Made by a program: the position numbers and the translations under genes | The notes under the pieces: generated by a model | Told to the model about the DNA's origin: nothing | Seen by the model: only the letters and a program-made list of their open reading frames with translations | Database searches by the model: none | Source of the DNA: Saccharopolyspora kobensis | Lineage (GTDB): Bacteria; Actinomycetota; Actinomycetes; Mycobacteriales; Pseudonocardiaceae | Assembly: GCF_900108315.1 (NCBI RefSeq) | Contig: NZ_FNVB01000002.1 | Location: 1,202,562 to 1,266,561, forward strand | DNA length: 64,000 nucleotides | Direction: 5' to 3' | Part shown: positions 1-8,718 of the stretch, piece after piece | Numbering within the stretch: position 1 is the stretch's first letter | Layout of the letters: each line of letters opens with the position of its first letter

Positions 1-93
1 CTTCGGCGGGGCCGTCCCTGTCGAGGCGAGGTGGTGCGGCTCCACGTGCCGGTGGCGGCGATCCTGGTCGTGCTGGGAACGGCGCGCGCTCGG

Positions 94-121
94 CTGACCA
101 GATCCGGTCTGCGCCTATCCT
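94..121 (+). promoter_or_regulatory. Candidate leaderless promoter of the histidine kinase
   Basis: A -35-like CTGACC (94-99) is followed after 16 bases by TATCCT (116-121), which fits the actinobacterial -10 pattern TANNNT. The ATG at 129 lies 7 bases after the -10, where transcription would begin, and no Shine-Dalgarno sequence precedes it. A leaderless mRNA is inferred. Confidence 0.5.
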
Positions 122-128
122 TCCGGGC

Positions 129-1259
129 ATGACGGTTCTGCGGAGGTTGCCCGCCGCCGCGGTCGATCTGGCGCTGGCGGTGCTGATCGCGGCCGCGGTG
201 CTGCTCTCCGCGCTGCTGAACTTCGCCGTCGACCGGGGCGGCCTGCGGCCCTTCGACGTGCTGATGATCCTCGGCACCTGCGCCGCGCTGGCGCTGCGGC
301 GGCGCTTTCCGATTCCCGTCGCGCTGGCCACGCTCGTGGGCTGCGTCGTCTACTACCCGCTCAGCACGGCCGACGGCCCGCTGCTGCTGGCGTTCGCGGT
401 CGCGTTGTGCACGGTCGCCGCTGAAGGGCGCACAGCCGTGGCGGTGCTCTTGGCGGTGGTGGCGATGCTGTTCGTCGGCTACGGCGAGGTCGGCAGCGGG
501 CAGCGGCACCTCGACGACACCTCGCTGTACCTGTTCGCCGGGTGGCTGGTCGCGGCGGTCGCGATCGGCGGCCTGGTCCACAACCGGCGCGCCTACCTGA
601 ACGAGGCGGAGCAGCGGATGCGCGCGGTGGAGCGGGAGAAGGAGGAGGAAGCGCGCTCGCGGGCCGGCGAGGAGCGGCTGCGCATCGCGCGGGAGCTGCA
701 CGACGCGCTCGGCCACCACCTCTCGTTGATCAACGTGCAGGCCGGTGCCGCGCTGCACCGCAGCGACACCGATCCCGCCCCGGCCCTGACCTCGATCAAG
801 CAGGCCAGCAAGGAAGCGCTGCGCGAACTGCGCGCCACGCTCGGCGTGCTGCGCCAGGTCGACGAGGCCGGTGCGGCGCCGGGACTGGCCAGGGTGGACG
901 ACCTGGCCGCGCAGGCCCGCGCCACCGGACTGGCGGTGCGCGTCGAGATCGACGGCGAAGCCCGCCCGCTGCCGCCGGAAGTGGACCTCGCCGGGTACCG
1001 GATCGTGCAGGAGGCGCTGACCAACGTGACCAGACACGCCGACGCGCGCGCGGCTTTCGTGCGCATCGGGTACTCCGGCGAGGATGTCCGGGTGCAGATC
1101 GACGACGACGGGAGCGCGGTGCCGGAGGTGGCGCGGGGCAACGGGATTCGCGGCATGGAGGAGCGCGTCCGGGCGCTGGGCGGGGAGTTCACCGCCGGTT
1201 CCGCGCCGGACGGCGGCTTCCGGGTGCGGGCCGTCCTGCCGTGGCGGGCCGCGCGGTGA
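129..1259 (+). CDS. Sensor histidine kinase, NarL/DesK type (HisKA_3)
   Basis: Membrane sensor kinase of a two-component system, 376 residues. The N-terminal ~150 residues hold four or five hydrophobic segments with little extracytoplasmic sequence. A charged linker follows, then a HisKA_3 dimerisation helix with the phospho-accepting histidine at residue 191 (RELHDALGHH). The HATPase domain is visible as the N box (QEALTNVTRHA) and the G box (GNGIRGMEERV). The stimulus cannot be read from the sequence. The gene overlaps the response regulator by 4 bases (GTGA), so the pair is translationally coupled. The ATG at 129 is preferred because a -10 hexamer sits just upstream and no ribosome binding site is visible. 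Confidence 0.93.
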   Translation: MTVLRRLPAAAVDLALAVLIAAAVLLSALLNFAVDRGGLRPFDVLMILGTCAALALRRRFPIPVALATLVGCVVYYPLSTADGPLLLAFAVALCTVAAEGRTAVAVLLAVVAMLFVGYGEVGSGQRHLDDTSLYLFAGWLVAAVAIGGLVHNRRAYLNEAEQRMRAVEREKEEEARSRAGEERLRIARELHDALGHHLSLINVQAGAALHRSDTDPAPALTSIKQASKEALRELRATLGVLRQVDEAGAAPGLARVDDLAAQARATGLAVRVEIDGEARPLPPEVDLAGYRIVQEALTNVTRHADARAAFVRIGYSGEDVRVQIDDDGSAVPEVARGNGIRGMEERVRALGGEFTAGSAPDGGFRVRAVLPWRAAR

Positions 1260-1921
1260 TCCGGGTGCTGCTGGCCGACGACCAGACGCTGGTGCGCGCG
1301 GGTTTCCGGTCCATCCTGGAGGGCGAGGCCGACGTCGAGGTGACCGGCGAGGCCGCCGACGGTGCCGAGGCGGTGCGCCGCGCCGCCGAACTGCTCCCCG
1401 ACGTGGTGCTGATGGACATCCGGATGCCGCGGCTCGACGGGCTGGAGGCGACCCGGCGGATCTGCGCCGACCCGCGCCTGGCGGCGGTGAAGGTGCTCAT
1501 CCTGACCACCTTCGACGTGGACGACCACGTCTACGGTGCGTTGCGGGCCGGGGCGAGCGGATTCCTGGTCAAGGACACCGAGCCGACCGAGCTGATCCAC
1601 GCGGTTCGCGTGGTGGCCCGCGGCGACGCGCTGCTGGCACCGGCCATCACCCGGCGGCTGATCGCGGAGTTCGCCGCGCGCAGCGACCGGCCCGCGCCCA
1701 GCCCGCGGCTGAGCTCGCTGACCGATCGCGAGCGGGAGGTGCTGGTGCTGGTTGCGCGCGGGCTGTCCAACGACGGGATCGCCGAGCGCCTGGTGCTCAG
1801 CCCCGCCACGGCCAAGACCCACGTCAGCCGGATCATGAGCAAGCTCGGGGTGCGCGACCGGGCGCAACTGGTCGTGCTGGCCTACGAATCGGCGCTGATC
1901 ACCCCGGGCTGGCTGGCGTGA
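1256..1921 (+). CDS. Response regulator, NarL/LuxR family
   Basis: DNA-binding partner of the preceding kinase, 221 residues. The receiver domain (about 1-120) has the acidic pair D8-D9, the phospho-acceptor D54 in LMDIRMP, a Thr in LTTF and a Lys in FLVKD. A LuxR-type helix-turn-helix occupies about 150-215 (LTDREREVLVLVARGLSNDGIAERL). GTG at 1256 is chosen because it gives the 4-base overlap with the kinase stop and starts exactly at a canonical receiver strand (IRVLLADDQ). The cyd operon begins 114 bases downstream in the same direction, so control of respiration is possible but only inferred from position. Confidence 0.94.
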   Translation: MIRVLLADDQTLVRAGFRSILEGEADVEVTGEAADGAEAVRRAAELLPDVVLMDIRMPRLDGLEATRRICADPRLAAVKVLILTTFDVDDHVYGALRAGASGFLVKDTEPTELIHAVRVVARGDALLAPAITRRLIAEFAARSDRPAPSPRLSSLTDREREVLVLVARGLSNDGIAERLVLSPATAKTHVSRIMSKLGVRDRAQLVVLAYESALITPGWLA

Positions 1922-1941
1922 CCCGGGCACAACTGCGGGTG

Positions 1942-1961
1942 TAGGGGAGCGCCCCTAGGGG
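1942..1961 (+). other. Hairpin and palindrome between regulator and cyd operon
   Basis: TAGGGG (1942-1947) and CCCCTA (1952-1957) form a perfect 6-bp stem with a 4-base loop, and the right arm also belongs to the palindrome CCCCTAGGGG (1952-1961). It lies 20 bases after the regulator stop and 75 before cydA. It could be a weak terminator or an operator. No T-run follows and no Rex-type site is visible. Confidence 0.35.
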
Positions 1962-2035
1962 ACAACCGGCGCGGTATCCGAAGTGTCCTCCGCGGCCCGA
2001 CGTCCGGCGCCCGCCGCGGCGGCAGGCTGACGGGC

Positions 2036-3292
2036 ATGGATCCGGAGACCCTCGACCTGGCGCGGCTGCAGTTCGCCCTGACCGCCGGCGGCCACTTCCT
2101 GTTCGTCGCGCTGACCATCGGGCTGGCGACGCTCGTGGCGTGCGTCCAGACCCGGGCGACGCTGTCGCGCAACCCGGTGCACGAGCGGATGACCCGGTTC
2201 TGGGGCCAGCTCTACGTGATCAACTACGCGGTGGGCATCGTCACCGGGCTGGTCATGGAGTTCCAGTTCGGCATGGCCTGGAGCGGGCTGATGCACCTGG
2301 CGGGCAACGTCATCGGCGCATCGCTGGCGATGGAGGCGCTGGTCGCGTTCTTCGTCGAGTCGACCTTCCTGGGGCTGTGGATCTTCGGCTGGGGACGGCT
2401 GAACCGCTGGGTGCACCTCGGGCTGATCTGGGTCGTCGCGCTCACCGCGTACGCCTCGGCGTACTGGATCCTGGTGACCAACGGATTCCTGCAGAACCCG
2501 GTGGGCCACGCGCGGGACGGTGCGGAGCTGCGGCTGACCGACGCCTGGGCGGTGCTGAGCAATCCGGCCGCGACGAACGCGTTCTGGCACATCCTGGGCG
2601 GATCCCTCGTCACCGCAGGAGTTTTCATGGCGGGCATCAGCGCGCTGCACCTGTTCCGCCGGACCGCTGAGGTGGAGCTGTTCACCAAGTCGCTGCGCAT
2701 CGGCCTGTTCACCGCGCTGCCCGCGCTGTTCGTCGCGGTGACCGCCGGCGGGATGCAGTTCGGCCACCTGCAGCCGATGAAGCTCGCGGTGTTCGACCAG
2801 AACAGCACGCGGATCGCCGAGCTGCAGGCCGAGCAGGTCGCGCGTTTCGGCCCGGGTGACTACGTGCCGCCGGAGTCGTGGACCAGGACGGGCGGCATCG
2901 TGATGCTCCTGGCCTTCGCGCTGCTGCTCTACCTGCTGGTGCCGAGCGTGCTGCTCGCGTTCTTCAGACCGGTCGTGCGGCGGTTCCGGTTGTGGCACCT
3001 GGTGCTGGTGGCGGCGATCCCGCTGCCCTTCCTGGCGATGATCTCGGGCTGGGTGTTCCGCGAGATGGGCCGCCAGCCGTGGGTCATCGACGGTGTCCTG
3101 CGCGTCGAGGACGCGGTCTCCGACGTCCCGGCCGCGGCGATGCGCACTTCCCTGCTGGTCTTCACCATCCTGTTCGGACTGCTGCTGGTGCTCAACTGGT
3201 TCCTGCTGCTGCGCCAGGCGGTTCGCGGCCCGGACGCGGTCGCGCTGGGCCGGATTCCCGAAGAACCCCGTCCGATGTCCGCCACGTTCTGA
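2036..3292 (+). CDS. cydA: Cytochrome bd ubiquinol/menaquinol oxidase subunit I
   Basis: Catalytic haem-bearing subunit of the bd-type terminal quinol oxidase, which reduces oxygen to water in the cytoplasmic membrane. The 418 residues have the usual multi-helix layout. H20 matches the N-terminal haem b595 ligand, the segment with MEALVAFFVEST matches the conserved glutamate helix, and GRQPWVI is the CydA signature near residue 350. The protein is shorter than the ~520-residue E. coli form, as expected for the short Q-loop class. It starts the cydABDC operon, with cydB 10 bases downstream behind GAGGAG. Confidence 0.96.
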   Translation: MDPETLDLARLQFALTAGGHFLFVALTIGLATLVACVQTRATLSRNPVHERMTRFWGQLYVINYAVGIVTGLVMEFQFGMAWSGLMHLAGNVIGASLAMEALVAFFVESTFLGLWIFGWGRLNRWVHLGLIWVVALTAYASAYWILVTNGFLQNPVGHARDGAELRLTDAWAVLSNPAATNAFWHILGGSLVTAGVFMAGISALHLFRRTAEVELFTKSLRIGLFTALPALFVAVTAGGMQFGHLQPMKLAVFDQNSTRIAELQAEQVARFGPGDYVPPESWTRTGGIVMLLAFALLLYLLVPSVLLAFFRPVVRRFRLWHLVLVAAIPLPFLAMISGWVFREMGRQPWVIDGVLRVEDAVSDVPAAAMRTSLLVFTILFGLLLVLNWFLLLRQAVRGPDAVALGRIPEEPRPMSATF

Positions 3293-3302
3293 GGAGCGAA
3301 TC

Positions 3303-4079
3303 GTGGAACTGCTGGCTGTTGCGGTGCTGGGCGTGTTCGCCCTCGGGTACTTCCTGCTGGGCGGTGCGGACATCGGGGTGGGCATGCTGCTGCCGGTGCT
3401 GGGGCGCGACGCGCGGCAGCGCAGGCTGGTGGTCACCGCCATCGCGCCGTTCTTCCTCGGCAACGAGGTGTGGTTGGTGGCCACCGCGGGAATCCTGGTC
3501 GGCGCCTTCCCGGTGCTCGAAGGCGAACTGCTCACCGGCTTGTTCCCCGCCGTGGTGCTGCTGCTGGTCGGCTGGATCGTGCGCGACATGGGGCTGTGGT
3601 CGCGGAGCCGGTCCGACGGCCGCGCGTGGTGCGCGGGCTGCGATGCGGCGATCACCGGCGGCAGCTGGGGAGTGGCGCTGAGCTGGGGATGGATGTTCGC
3701 CGGGTTGCTCGCGGGCCGGATCCACGAGGTGGTCACCGGCCCCGGGGCGCTGCTGACCGCGGTCGCGGTCGCGACGCTGTTCGCCGTGCACGGCCTGGCC
3801 TTCGCCCGCCTCCGGCTGTCCGGACCGCCGCACCGGCGGGCGAGTGCGCTGTTCGGGCGCTGCGGGGAGCGGCCGGGGCTGGCGCTCACGTCGAGCGCGC
3901 TGGTGCTGCTGTGCCTGGCGGTCGGTTTCCGCCTTCCGCTGCAGGAGAACGCCGCCGACCCGGGCACGCTCGGCCTGCTGCTGCCCGCCGTGCTCGTGCT
4001 CATGCCGTTCCTGCTCGGCGCCCAGGCCTTGATGTGGTGGACGTTCCGGGCCCGGGTGGAGAGGCCGTTGTACCTGTGA
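3303..4079 (+). CDS. cydB: Cytochrome bd oxidase subunit II (short)
   Basis: Membrane subunit that partners CydA. The N-terminus (LLGGADIGVGMLLPVLGRD) and the FFLGNEVWLVATAG segment are typical of the CydB/cbb3-like family. At 258 residues it is clearly shorter than common CydB proteins (~330-380), apparently with fewer or shorter helices. The reading frame is continuous and shows no frameshift. GTG at 3303 is chosen because GAGGAG (3291-3296) sits at the right distance. It overlaps cydD by 4 bases (GTGA). Confidence 0.88.
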   Translation: MELLAVAVLGVFALGYFLLGGADIGVGMLLPVLGRDARQRRLVVTAIAPFFLGNEVWLVATAGILVGAFPVLEGELLTGLFPAVVLLLVGWIVRDMGLWSRSRSDGRAWCAGCDAAITGGSWGVALSWGWMFAGLLAGRIHEVVTGPGALLTAVAVATLFAVHGLAFARLRLSGPPHRRASALFGRCGERPGLALTSSALVLLCLAVGFRLPLQENAADPGTLGLLLPAVLVLMPFLLGAQALMWWTFRARVERPLYL

Positions 4080-5668
4080 ACAAACGACTCCTGGCCCTGG
4101 TGCCCCGCCGAACCCGGATCGCGGTGGCGGCGCTGGCGCTGCTGCAAGCCGGGGCGATCATCGCGCAGGCGGACCTGCTCGCGCGCGCCATCGCGCAGCT
4201 CGACGCCGGTCACCTGCCGTGGCTCGCCGGAGCCGTCGTGCTGCGCGCGGCTGCGACGTGGTGCAGCAACGCCCTCGTGCACCGAGCCGCGGCGGATCTC
4301 AAAGCCGATCTGCGGAGCTCGCTCTTCGCCCGGGCCGCGGCGCAACGGTCGAGCGGGGCGTTCAGCACGTTGATCACGAAGGGGATCGACGCGCTGGAAC
4401 CGGTGATCACCGGAGTGCTGCCGCAGCTGGCGGTCGCGGTGCTCGTGCCACCGGTCGTGCTGGTGCGGCTGGGGCTGGCCGACTGGTCGTCGGCGTTGAT
4501 CGTGGCGTTGACGATTCCGCTGATCCCGCTGTTCGGTGCCCTGATCGGACTGCGGACCCGGGACGTGACGGCGAACCAGTGGGCGCACCTGCAGCGGCTC
4601 GGCGGGCACTTCCGGGACGTGCTGGCCGGGTTGAGCACGCTGCGGGTGTTCGGGCGCGCTGAGCACCAGGCCGCGGTGATCGGGCGGATGGCCGACGAGC
4701 ACCGCTCGGCGACGATGCGGGCGCTTCGGGTGGCCTTCCTGTCCGGTTTCGCGCTGGAGCTGGTGTCGTCGCTGGCGGTCGCGCTGGTCGCGGTGCCGGT
4801 CGGACTGCGGTTGCTCTCCGGCGGGATGGACCTGACCACGGCGCTGGTGGTGCTGCTGCTGACACCGGAAGCGCTGCTGCCGCTGCGGGCGCTCGGCACC
4901 CGGTTCCACGCTGCGGAGGAGGGCGCGGCAGCGGCGGAGCAGCTCTTCGACGTCCTGGACGCCCCGACCGCCGAACAGGGTGGGACGCGGCGCGGGGCCA
5001 CTGCGGGTGAGATCCGCTTCGAGCAGGTCAGCGTGCACTTCCCCGGTCACGAGGACCCGGTGCTGGACCGGCTGTCGCTCGTGATCAGCCCGGGGGAGCG
5101 GGTGGCGCTGGTCGGGCCCAGCGGCGCCGGGAAGTCCACGGTCCTGCACGTGCTGCTCGGATTCGTCCGGCCGACCTCCGGGCGGGTGCTGGTGGACGGT
5201 GTCGACCTGCGCGAACTCGACGTGGCCGACTGGCGCCGCCGTCTGGCGTGGGTGCCGCAGCACCCGCACCTGTTCGCCGGGACGATCGCCGACAACATCC
5301 GCCTCGGCGCGCCCGATGCCGCGATGCCGGAGGTCCGGGCGGCCGCCCGCGCGGCGCACGCGGCGGAGTTCATCGAGCAGCACCCGGACGGCTACCGGGC
5401 CCTGCTGGGCGATCGCGGTGCCGAACTCTCCGCAGGCCAGCGGCAACGCGTGGCGATCGCCCGCGCCTACCTCAAGAACGCGCCGATCGTCCTGCTCGAC
5501 GAACCCACGGCGCGGCTGGACCTGCACGCCGAAGCGGCGCTGGCGGCCTCGGCCGGAGAAGTGCTGCGCGAGAAGACGGCGATCGTGGTGGCGCACCGAC
5601 CAGCGCTGCTGGCGGCCGTGGACCGGGTGATCCGCCTGCGCGGCGGATCGCTGGAGGTGGCGGCATGA
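4076..5668 (+). CDS. cydD: ABC exporter subunit CydD (cysteine/glutathione export for bd oxidase assembly)
   Basis: Half of the heterodimeric CydDC ABC transporter, which exports thiols and is needed to assemble cytochrome bd. An N-terminal six-helix membrane domain (about 10-310) is followed by a nucleotide-binding domain. That domain has a Walker A near residue 347 (GPSGAGKST), the signature LSAGQRQR and the Walker B with glutamate VLLDEPTARLD. The length (530 aa) is normal. GTG at 4076 overlaps the cydB stop by 4 bases. The next gene is the matching CydC half. Confidence 0.93.
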   Translation: MNKRLLALVPRRTRIAVAALALLQAGAIIAQADLLARAIAQLDAGHLPWLAGAVVLRAAATWCSNALVHRAAADLKADLRSSLFARAAAQRSSGAFSTLITKGIDALEPVITGVLPQLAVAVLVPPVVLVRLGLADWSSALIVALTIPLIPLFGALIGLRTRDVTANQWAHLQRLGGHFRDVLAGLSTLRVFGRAEHQAAVIGRMADEHRSATMRALRVAFLSGFALELVSSLAVALVAVPVGLRLLSGGMDLTTALVVLLLTPEALLPLRALGTRFHAAEEGAAAAEQLFDVLDAPTAEQGGTRRGATAGEIRFEQVSVHFPGHEDPVLDRLSLVISPGERVALVGPSGAGKSTVLHVLLGFVRPTSGRVLVDGVDLRELDVADWRRRLAWVPQHPHLFAGTIADNIRLGAPDAAMPEVRAAARAAHAAEFIEQHPDGYRALLGDRGAELSAGQRQRVAIARAYLKNAPIVLLDEPTARLDLHAEAALAASAGEVLREKTAIVVAHRPALLAAVDRVIRLRGGSLEVAA

Positions 5669-7371
5669 ACGGATCTGCGCCGACCCCGTTGCGCCGGGTG
5701 CTGGTGCTGTGCCGCTGGCCGCGACTGCTGGCGGCGGTGACCGCGGGGGTAGCTGCCGAGCTGTGCGCCGTGGGGCTGATGGCGCTGGCGGCCTGGCTGA
5801 TCACCCGCGCCGCTGAGCAACCCGCGCTGTCGGCGTTGAGCCTGGCCATCGTCGGGGTCCGCGCGTGCGCGCTGGCGCGCGGCGCGTTCCGCTACCTGGA
5901 GCGCCTGGCCGGGCACGACGCCGCGCTGCGGGCAGTCGCGCGGCTGCGTCCCGAGGTGTTCCGGGCCAGGCTGGGGCGAGCGGCGCTGCGCGACGGAGAT
6001 GCCCTGTCCCGCTTGGTGTCCGACGTCGACAGCGTCCAGGAGCTGCTGCTGCGCTGCCTGTTCCCGGCCTTGGTCGCACTGGTCGTCGGCACCGGATCGG
6101 TCCTGGCCTGCACCGCCGTGGTACCGGACGCCGGGCCGGTGCTGGCCGGTGGCCTGCTGGTCGCGGCGGTGGTGCTGCCCGCGTTCGCCGTGCTGGCCCA
6201 CCGACGCGACCGCAGCGCCGCCGATCGGGCCGACCTGTCCATCGCCGCCGCCGATCTCGTGGACGGCGCTCGCGAACTCGCCGCTTTCGGCGCCGTGCCC
6301 GCGGCGGTGTCGCGCGCCGAGCAGCACGCAGCTCGGATGCGGCGACGTGACGGTGAATCGGCCCGCAGCGGGGCTGCGCTGCTGGCGGGTGGTGTCGTGG
6401 TGCAGGGCATGACGGCGGTGGCCGTGACCTGGACCGCGCTGCTCGCCGGGCAGCCGCAGACGAGCGCGGCGGTGGTGGGTTTCCTGGCGCTGGCGGCGTT
6501 CGAAACCGTCCTCCCGCTGGCCGATGCCGCGCGCCGCTGGGCCGAACACGTCCCGGCGCTGCGGCGGATCACGGAGCTGCTCGCCGCACCTCCCGCCTCA
6601 CCGCCGCCGGCGAACTCGGAAACCCTTGCTCTGCGCGGTGTTTCGGTGCACTACGACCGGCCTGCGCTGGACAGCGCGGATCTGACCGTCGAACCCGGCC
6701 GAGCGGTGGCGGTCGTCGGTGCCAGCGGGGCCGGCAAGAGCACGCTGCTCGGCGTCCTGGCCGGGCTCGTGCCGCCGACGGCGGGCCACCTCGAACGACC
6801 CGAAACCCGTGCGGTGACCCAGGACGCGCACGTCTTCAGCACCACCATCCGGGACAACCTGCTGCTGGCGGCACCGGATGCCACCGAGTCCGAGCTGGAG
6901 CGCGCAGCGGAGCAGGCCGGGCTGCTCGACTGGATCCGCCGGCAGCCGGCGGGTTTCGGCACCTTCGTCGGCGAGTCCGGGCAACCGCTCTCCGGTGGCC
7001 AGCGACAACGCCTCCTGCTGGCGCGGGCGCTGCTGGCCGAGCCGGACGTGCTGCTGCTCGACGAGCCGACCGAGGCGCTGGAACCGGAACTGGCCGACGA
7101 GATCCTGACCCGCGTCCTGCGCGCCAGGACCGGGCGGAGCACCGTCGTCGTGACGCACCGCCTGGCCCGGCTCGCCGAGTTCGACGAGATCTTGGTGCTC
7201 GACGCCGGGCGGATCGTGCAGCGCGGCCCGCACCGGGAACTGGTCGCGGAACCGGGACCATTCCGGGACCAGTGGGAAGCCGAGGCGTTGACGGACCCGT
7301 CGAGCCGGCCGCAGGATGATCTCCGTCGCCGCGCCGCGGCGCTCACCGGGAGAGGGGTGCGCGACCGTTGA
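5665..7371 (+). CDS. cydC: ABC exporter subunit CydC
   Basis: Second half of the CydDC exporter, 568 residues. The membrane domain (about 10-320) precedes an ATPase domain with Walker A GASGAGKST, signature LSGGQRQR, and Walker B LLLDEPTEALE ahead of the H-loop VVTHRLA. It starts at ATG 5665, overlapping cydD by 4 bases, and its stop overlaps the downstream amidase start (TTGA). Five successive genes are therefore translationally linked. The position directly after cydD supports the CydC name. Confidence 0.92.
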   Translation: MNGSAPTPLRRVLVLCRWPRLLAAVTAGVAAELCAVGLMALAAWLITRAAEQPALSALSLAIVGVRACALARGAFRYLERLAGHDAALRAVARLRPEVFRARLGRAALRDGDALSRLVSDVDSVQELLLRCLFPALVALVVGTGSVLACTAVVPDAGPVLAGGLLVAAVVLPAFAVLAHRRDRSAADRADLSIAAADLVDGARELAAFGAVPAAVSRAEQHAARMRRRDGESARSGAALLAGGVVVQGMTAVAVTWTALLAGQPQTSAAVVGFLALAAFETVLPLADAARRWAEHVPALRRITELLAAPPASPPPANSETLALRGVSVHYDRPALDSADLTVEPGRAVAVVGASGAGKSTLLGVLAGLVPPTAGHLERPETRAVTQDAHVFSTTIRDNLLLAAPDATESELERAAEQAGLLDWIRRQPAGFGTFVGESGQPLSGGQRQRLLLARALLAEPDVLLLDEPTEALEPELADEILTRVLRARTGRSTVVVTHRLARLAEFDEILVLDAGRIVQRGPHRELVAEPGPFRDQWEAEALTDPSSRPQDDLRRRAAALTGRGVRDR

Positions 7372-8687
7372 CCCAGGGGTTCTTCGCCGAGCTGACCACC
7401 ACCGAACTCGCCGGACGGCTGCGCGCGGGCGAGACCAGCGCGGTCGAGCTCACCAGGGCCGCGCTGCGCGCCATCGCGGAGCTCGACGGCGAGCTCAACG
7501 CCTTCACCGCGGTCGACCGCGACGGCGCGGTGAAGGCCGCGGAGAAGGCCGACGCCGAACTGGCCGAAGGCCTGGACCGCGGACCGCTGCACGGCATCCC
7601 GGTGGCGGTCAAGGACATCATCGAGGTCGCCGGGCTGCCCACCACGATGGGCTCGGCGCACTTCGCCGACCACGTGTCCACATCGGACGCCGAATGCGTG
7701 CGCCGGCTGCGTGCGGGCGGCGCGGTGCTGGTCGGCAAGACCACCACGCACGAGTTCGCCTTCGGGCCGACCGGGGACAGCGCGCACGGCGGCCCGTCCC
7801 GCAACCCGCACGACACCACCCGCATCACCGGTGGCTCCAGTGGCGGCAGCGGTGCCGCGGTCGCCGCCGGGATGGTGCCGCTGGCGCTGGGCACCGACAC
7901 CGGCGGATCGGTGCGCATCCCGGCCGCGCTGTGCGGGGTGGTGGGGTTCAAACCGGCCTTCGGCGCGATCCCGGTCGACGGGGTGTTCCCGCTGGCGCAA
8001 TCCCTGGACCACGTCGGAGTGCTGGCCCGCAGCCCGCAGGACTGCCGCGCCGCCTACCGGGTGCTGGCCGGACTGCGCGACGCGCCGAGCCGGGAACGCG
8101 GCGAGACCGCGACCATCGGCTGGCTCGACCCGGACCTGCTGCACCCGGCGGACCCGGAGGTCACCCGGATCGCCCGCGCCGCGCTGGACGGGCTGACCGT
8201 GCGGGAGGCCGAGATCCGCGATCCGGAGCTGGCGCGCGGCGCCTACCAGGGCATCCAGGCCAGCGAGGCCTACGCCAACCACGCGGAGCGCCTCGCCGAG
8301 CACCCGGAGCTCTACACCGACGACGTCCGGGACCGGTTGCGCGCCTCGGCGCGGATCGCGGGCTGGCAGCACGTGCGGGCGCTGGCCGCCCGCGACCGGT
8401 GGCGCCGCGAGGTCGGTGAGCTGCTGTCCCGCGTCGATCTGCTGGCCCTGCCGACCACCTGCGTGACCGCCACCGAGGTCGGCCGGCGCGAGATCACCAT
8501 CGGCGGTACCGGAACGCGGGTGTTCACCGCGCTGCTCGGGCTGACCAGCCCGTGGAACGTCGCCGGAGTGCCGGCGGTGTCGGTCCCGGCGGGCGCGCTC
8601 GGCGGGCTCCCGGTGGGCCTCCAGCTCGTCGGGCGGCCCGGGCAGGAGGACCTCCTGCTGGCCGTCGCGGCGCGGATCGGCGGCTGA
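7368..8687 (+). CDS. Amidase (amidase-signature family)
   Basis: Amide hydrolase of the amidase-signature family, 439 residues, probably cytoplasmic. The Ser-cisSer-Lys triad is visible as K82 (VAVKDIIE), S157 (GGSSGGSG) and S181 (DTGGSVRIP). The family includes GatA, allophanate hydrolase and broad amidases. There are no gatB or gatC neighbours, so a stand-alone amidase is more likely than the tRNA amidotransferase subunit. The substrate is unknown. The TTG start at 7368 overlaps the cydC stop by 4 bases, which ties it to the cyd operon. A strong hairpin follows the stop. Confidence 0.88.
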   Translation: MTQGFFAELTTTELAGRLRAGETSAVELTRAALRAIAELDGELNAFTAVDRDGAVKAAEKADAELAEGLDRGPLHGIPVAVKDIIEVAGLPTTMGSAHFADHVSTSDAECVRRLRAGGAVLVGKTTTHEFAFGPTGDSAHGGPSRNPHDTTRITGGSSGGSGAAVAAGMVPLALGTDTGGSVRIPAALCGVVGFKPAFGAIPVDGVFPLAQSLDHVGVLARSPQDCRAAYRVLAGLRDAPSRERGETATIGWLDPDLLHPADPEVTRIARAALDGLTVREAEIRDPELARGAYQGIQASEAYANHAERLAEHPELYTDDVRDRLRASARIAGWQHVRALAARDRWRREVGELLSRVDLLALPTTCVTATEVGRREITIGGTGTRVFTALLGLTSPWNVAGVPAVSVPAGALGGLPVGLQLVGRPGQEDLLLAVAARIGG

Positions 8688-8688
8688 C

Positions 8689-8711
8689 GGGGCGCGGCGG
8701 AACCGCGCCCC
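8689..8711. terminator. Bidirectional hairpin between convergent genes
   Basis: GGGGCGCGG (8689-8697) pairs perfectly with CCGCGCCCC (8703-8711) around a 5-base loop, giving a 9-bp GC stem. It occupies most of the 31-base gap between the amidase stop and the convergent dehydrogenase stop. There is no U-tract, as is common in high-GC actinobacteria. Confidence 0.7.
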
Positions 8712-8718
8712 GCCCGGA

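Noticed and set aside
1922-2035. Rex or redox-type operator before cydA
   Set aside because: No TTGTGAA-type inverted repeat is present; only a GC hairpin is visible.
1955-5596. A 1213-codon open frame on the minus strand across cydA-cydD
   Set aside because: The translation is dominated by Arg, Gln, His, Pro and Gly without any domain, and it lies antisense to four clearly recognisable genes. It is a by-product of high GC content.
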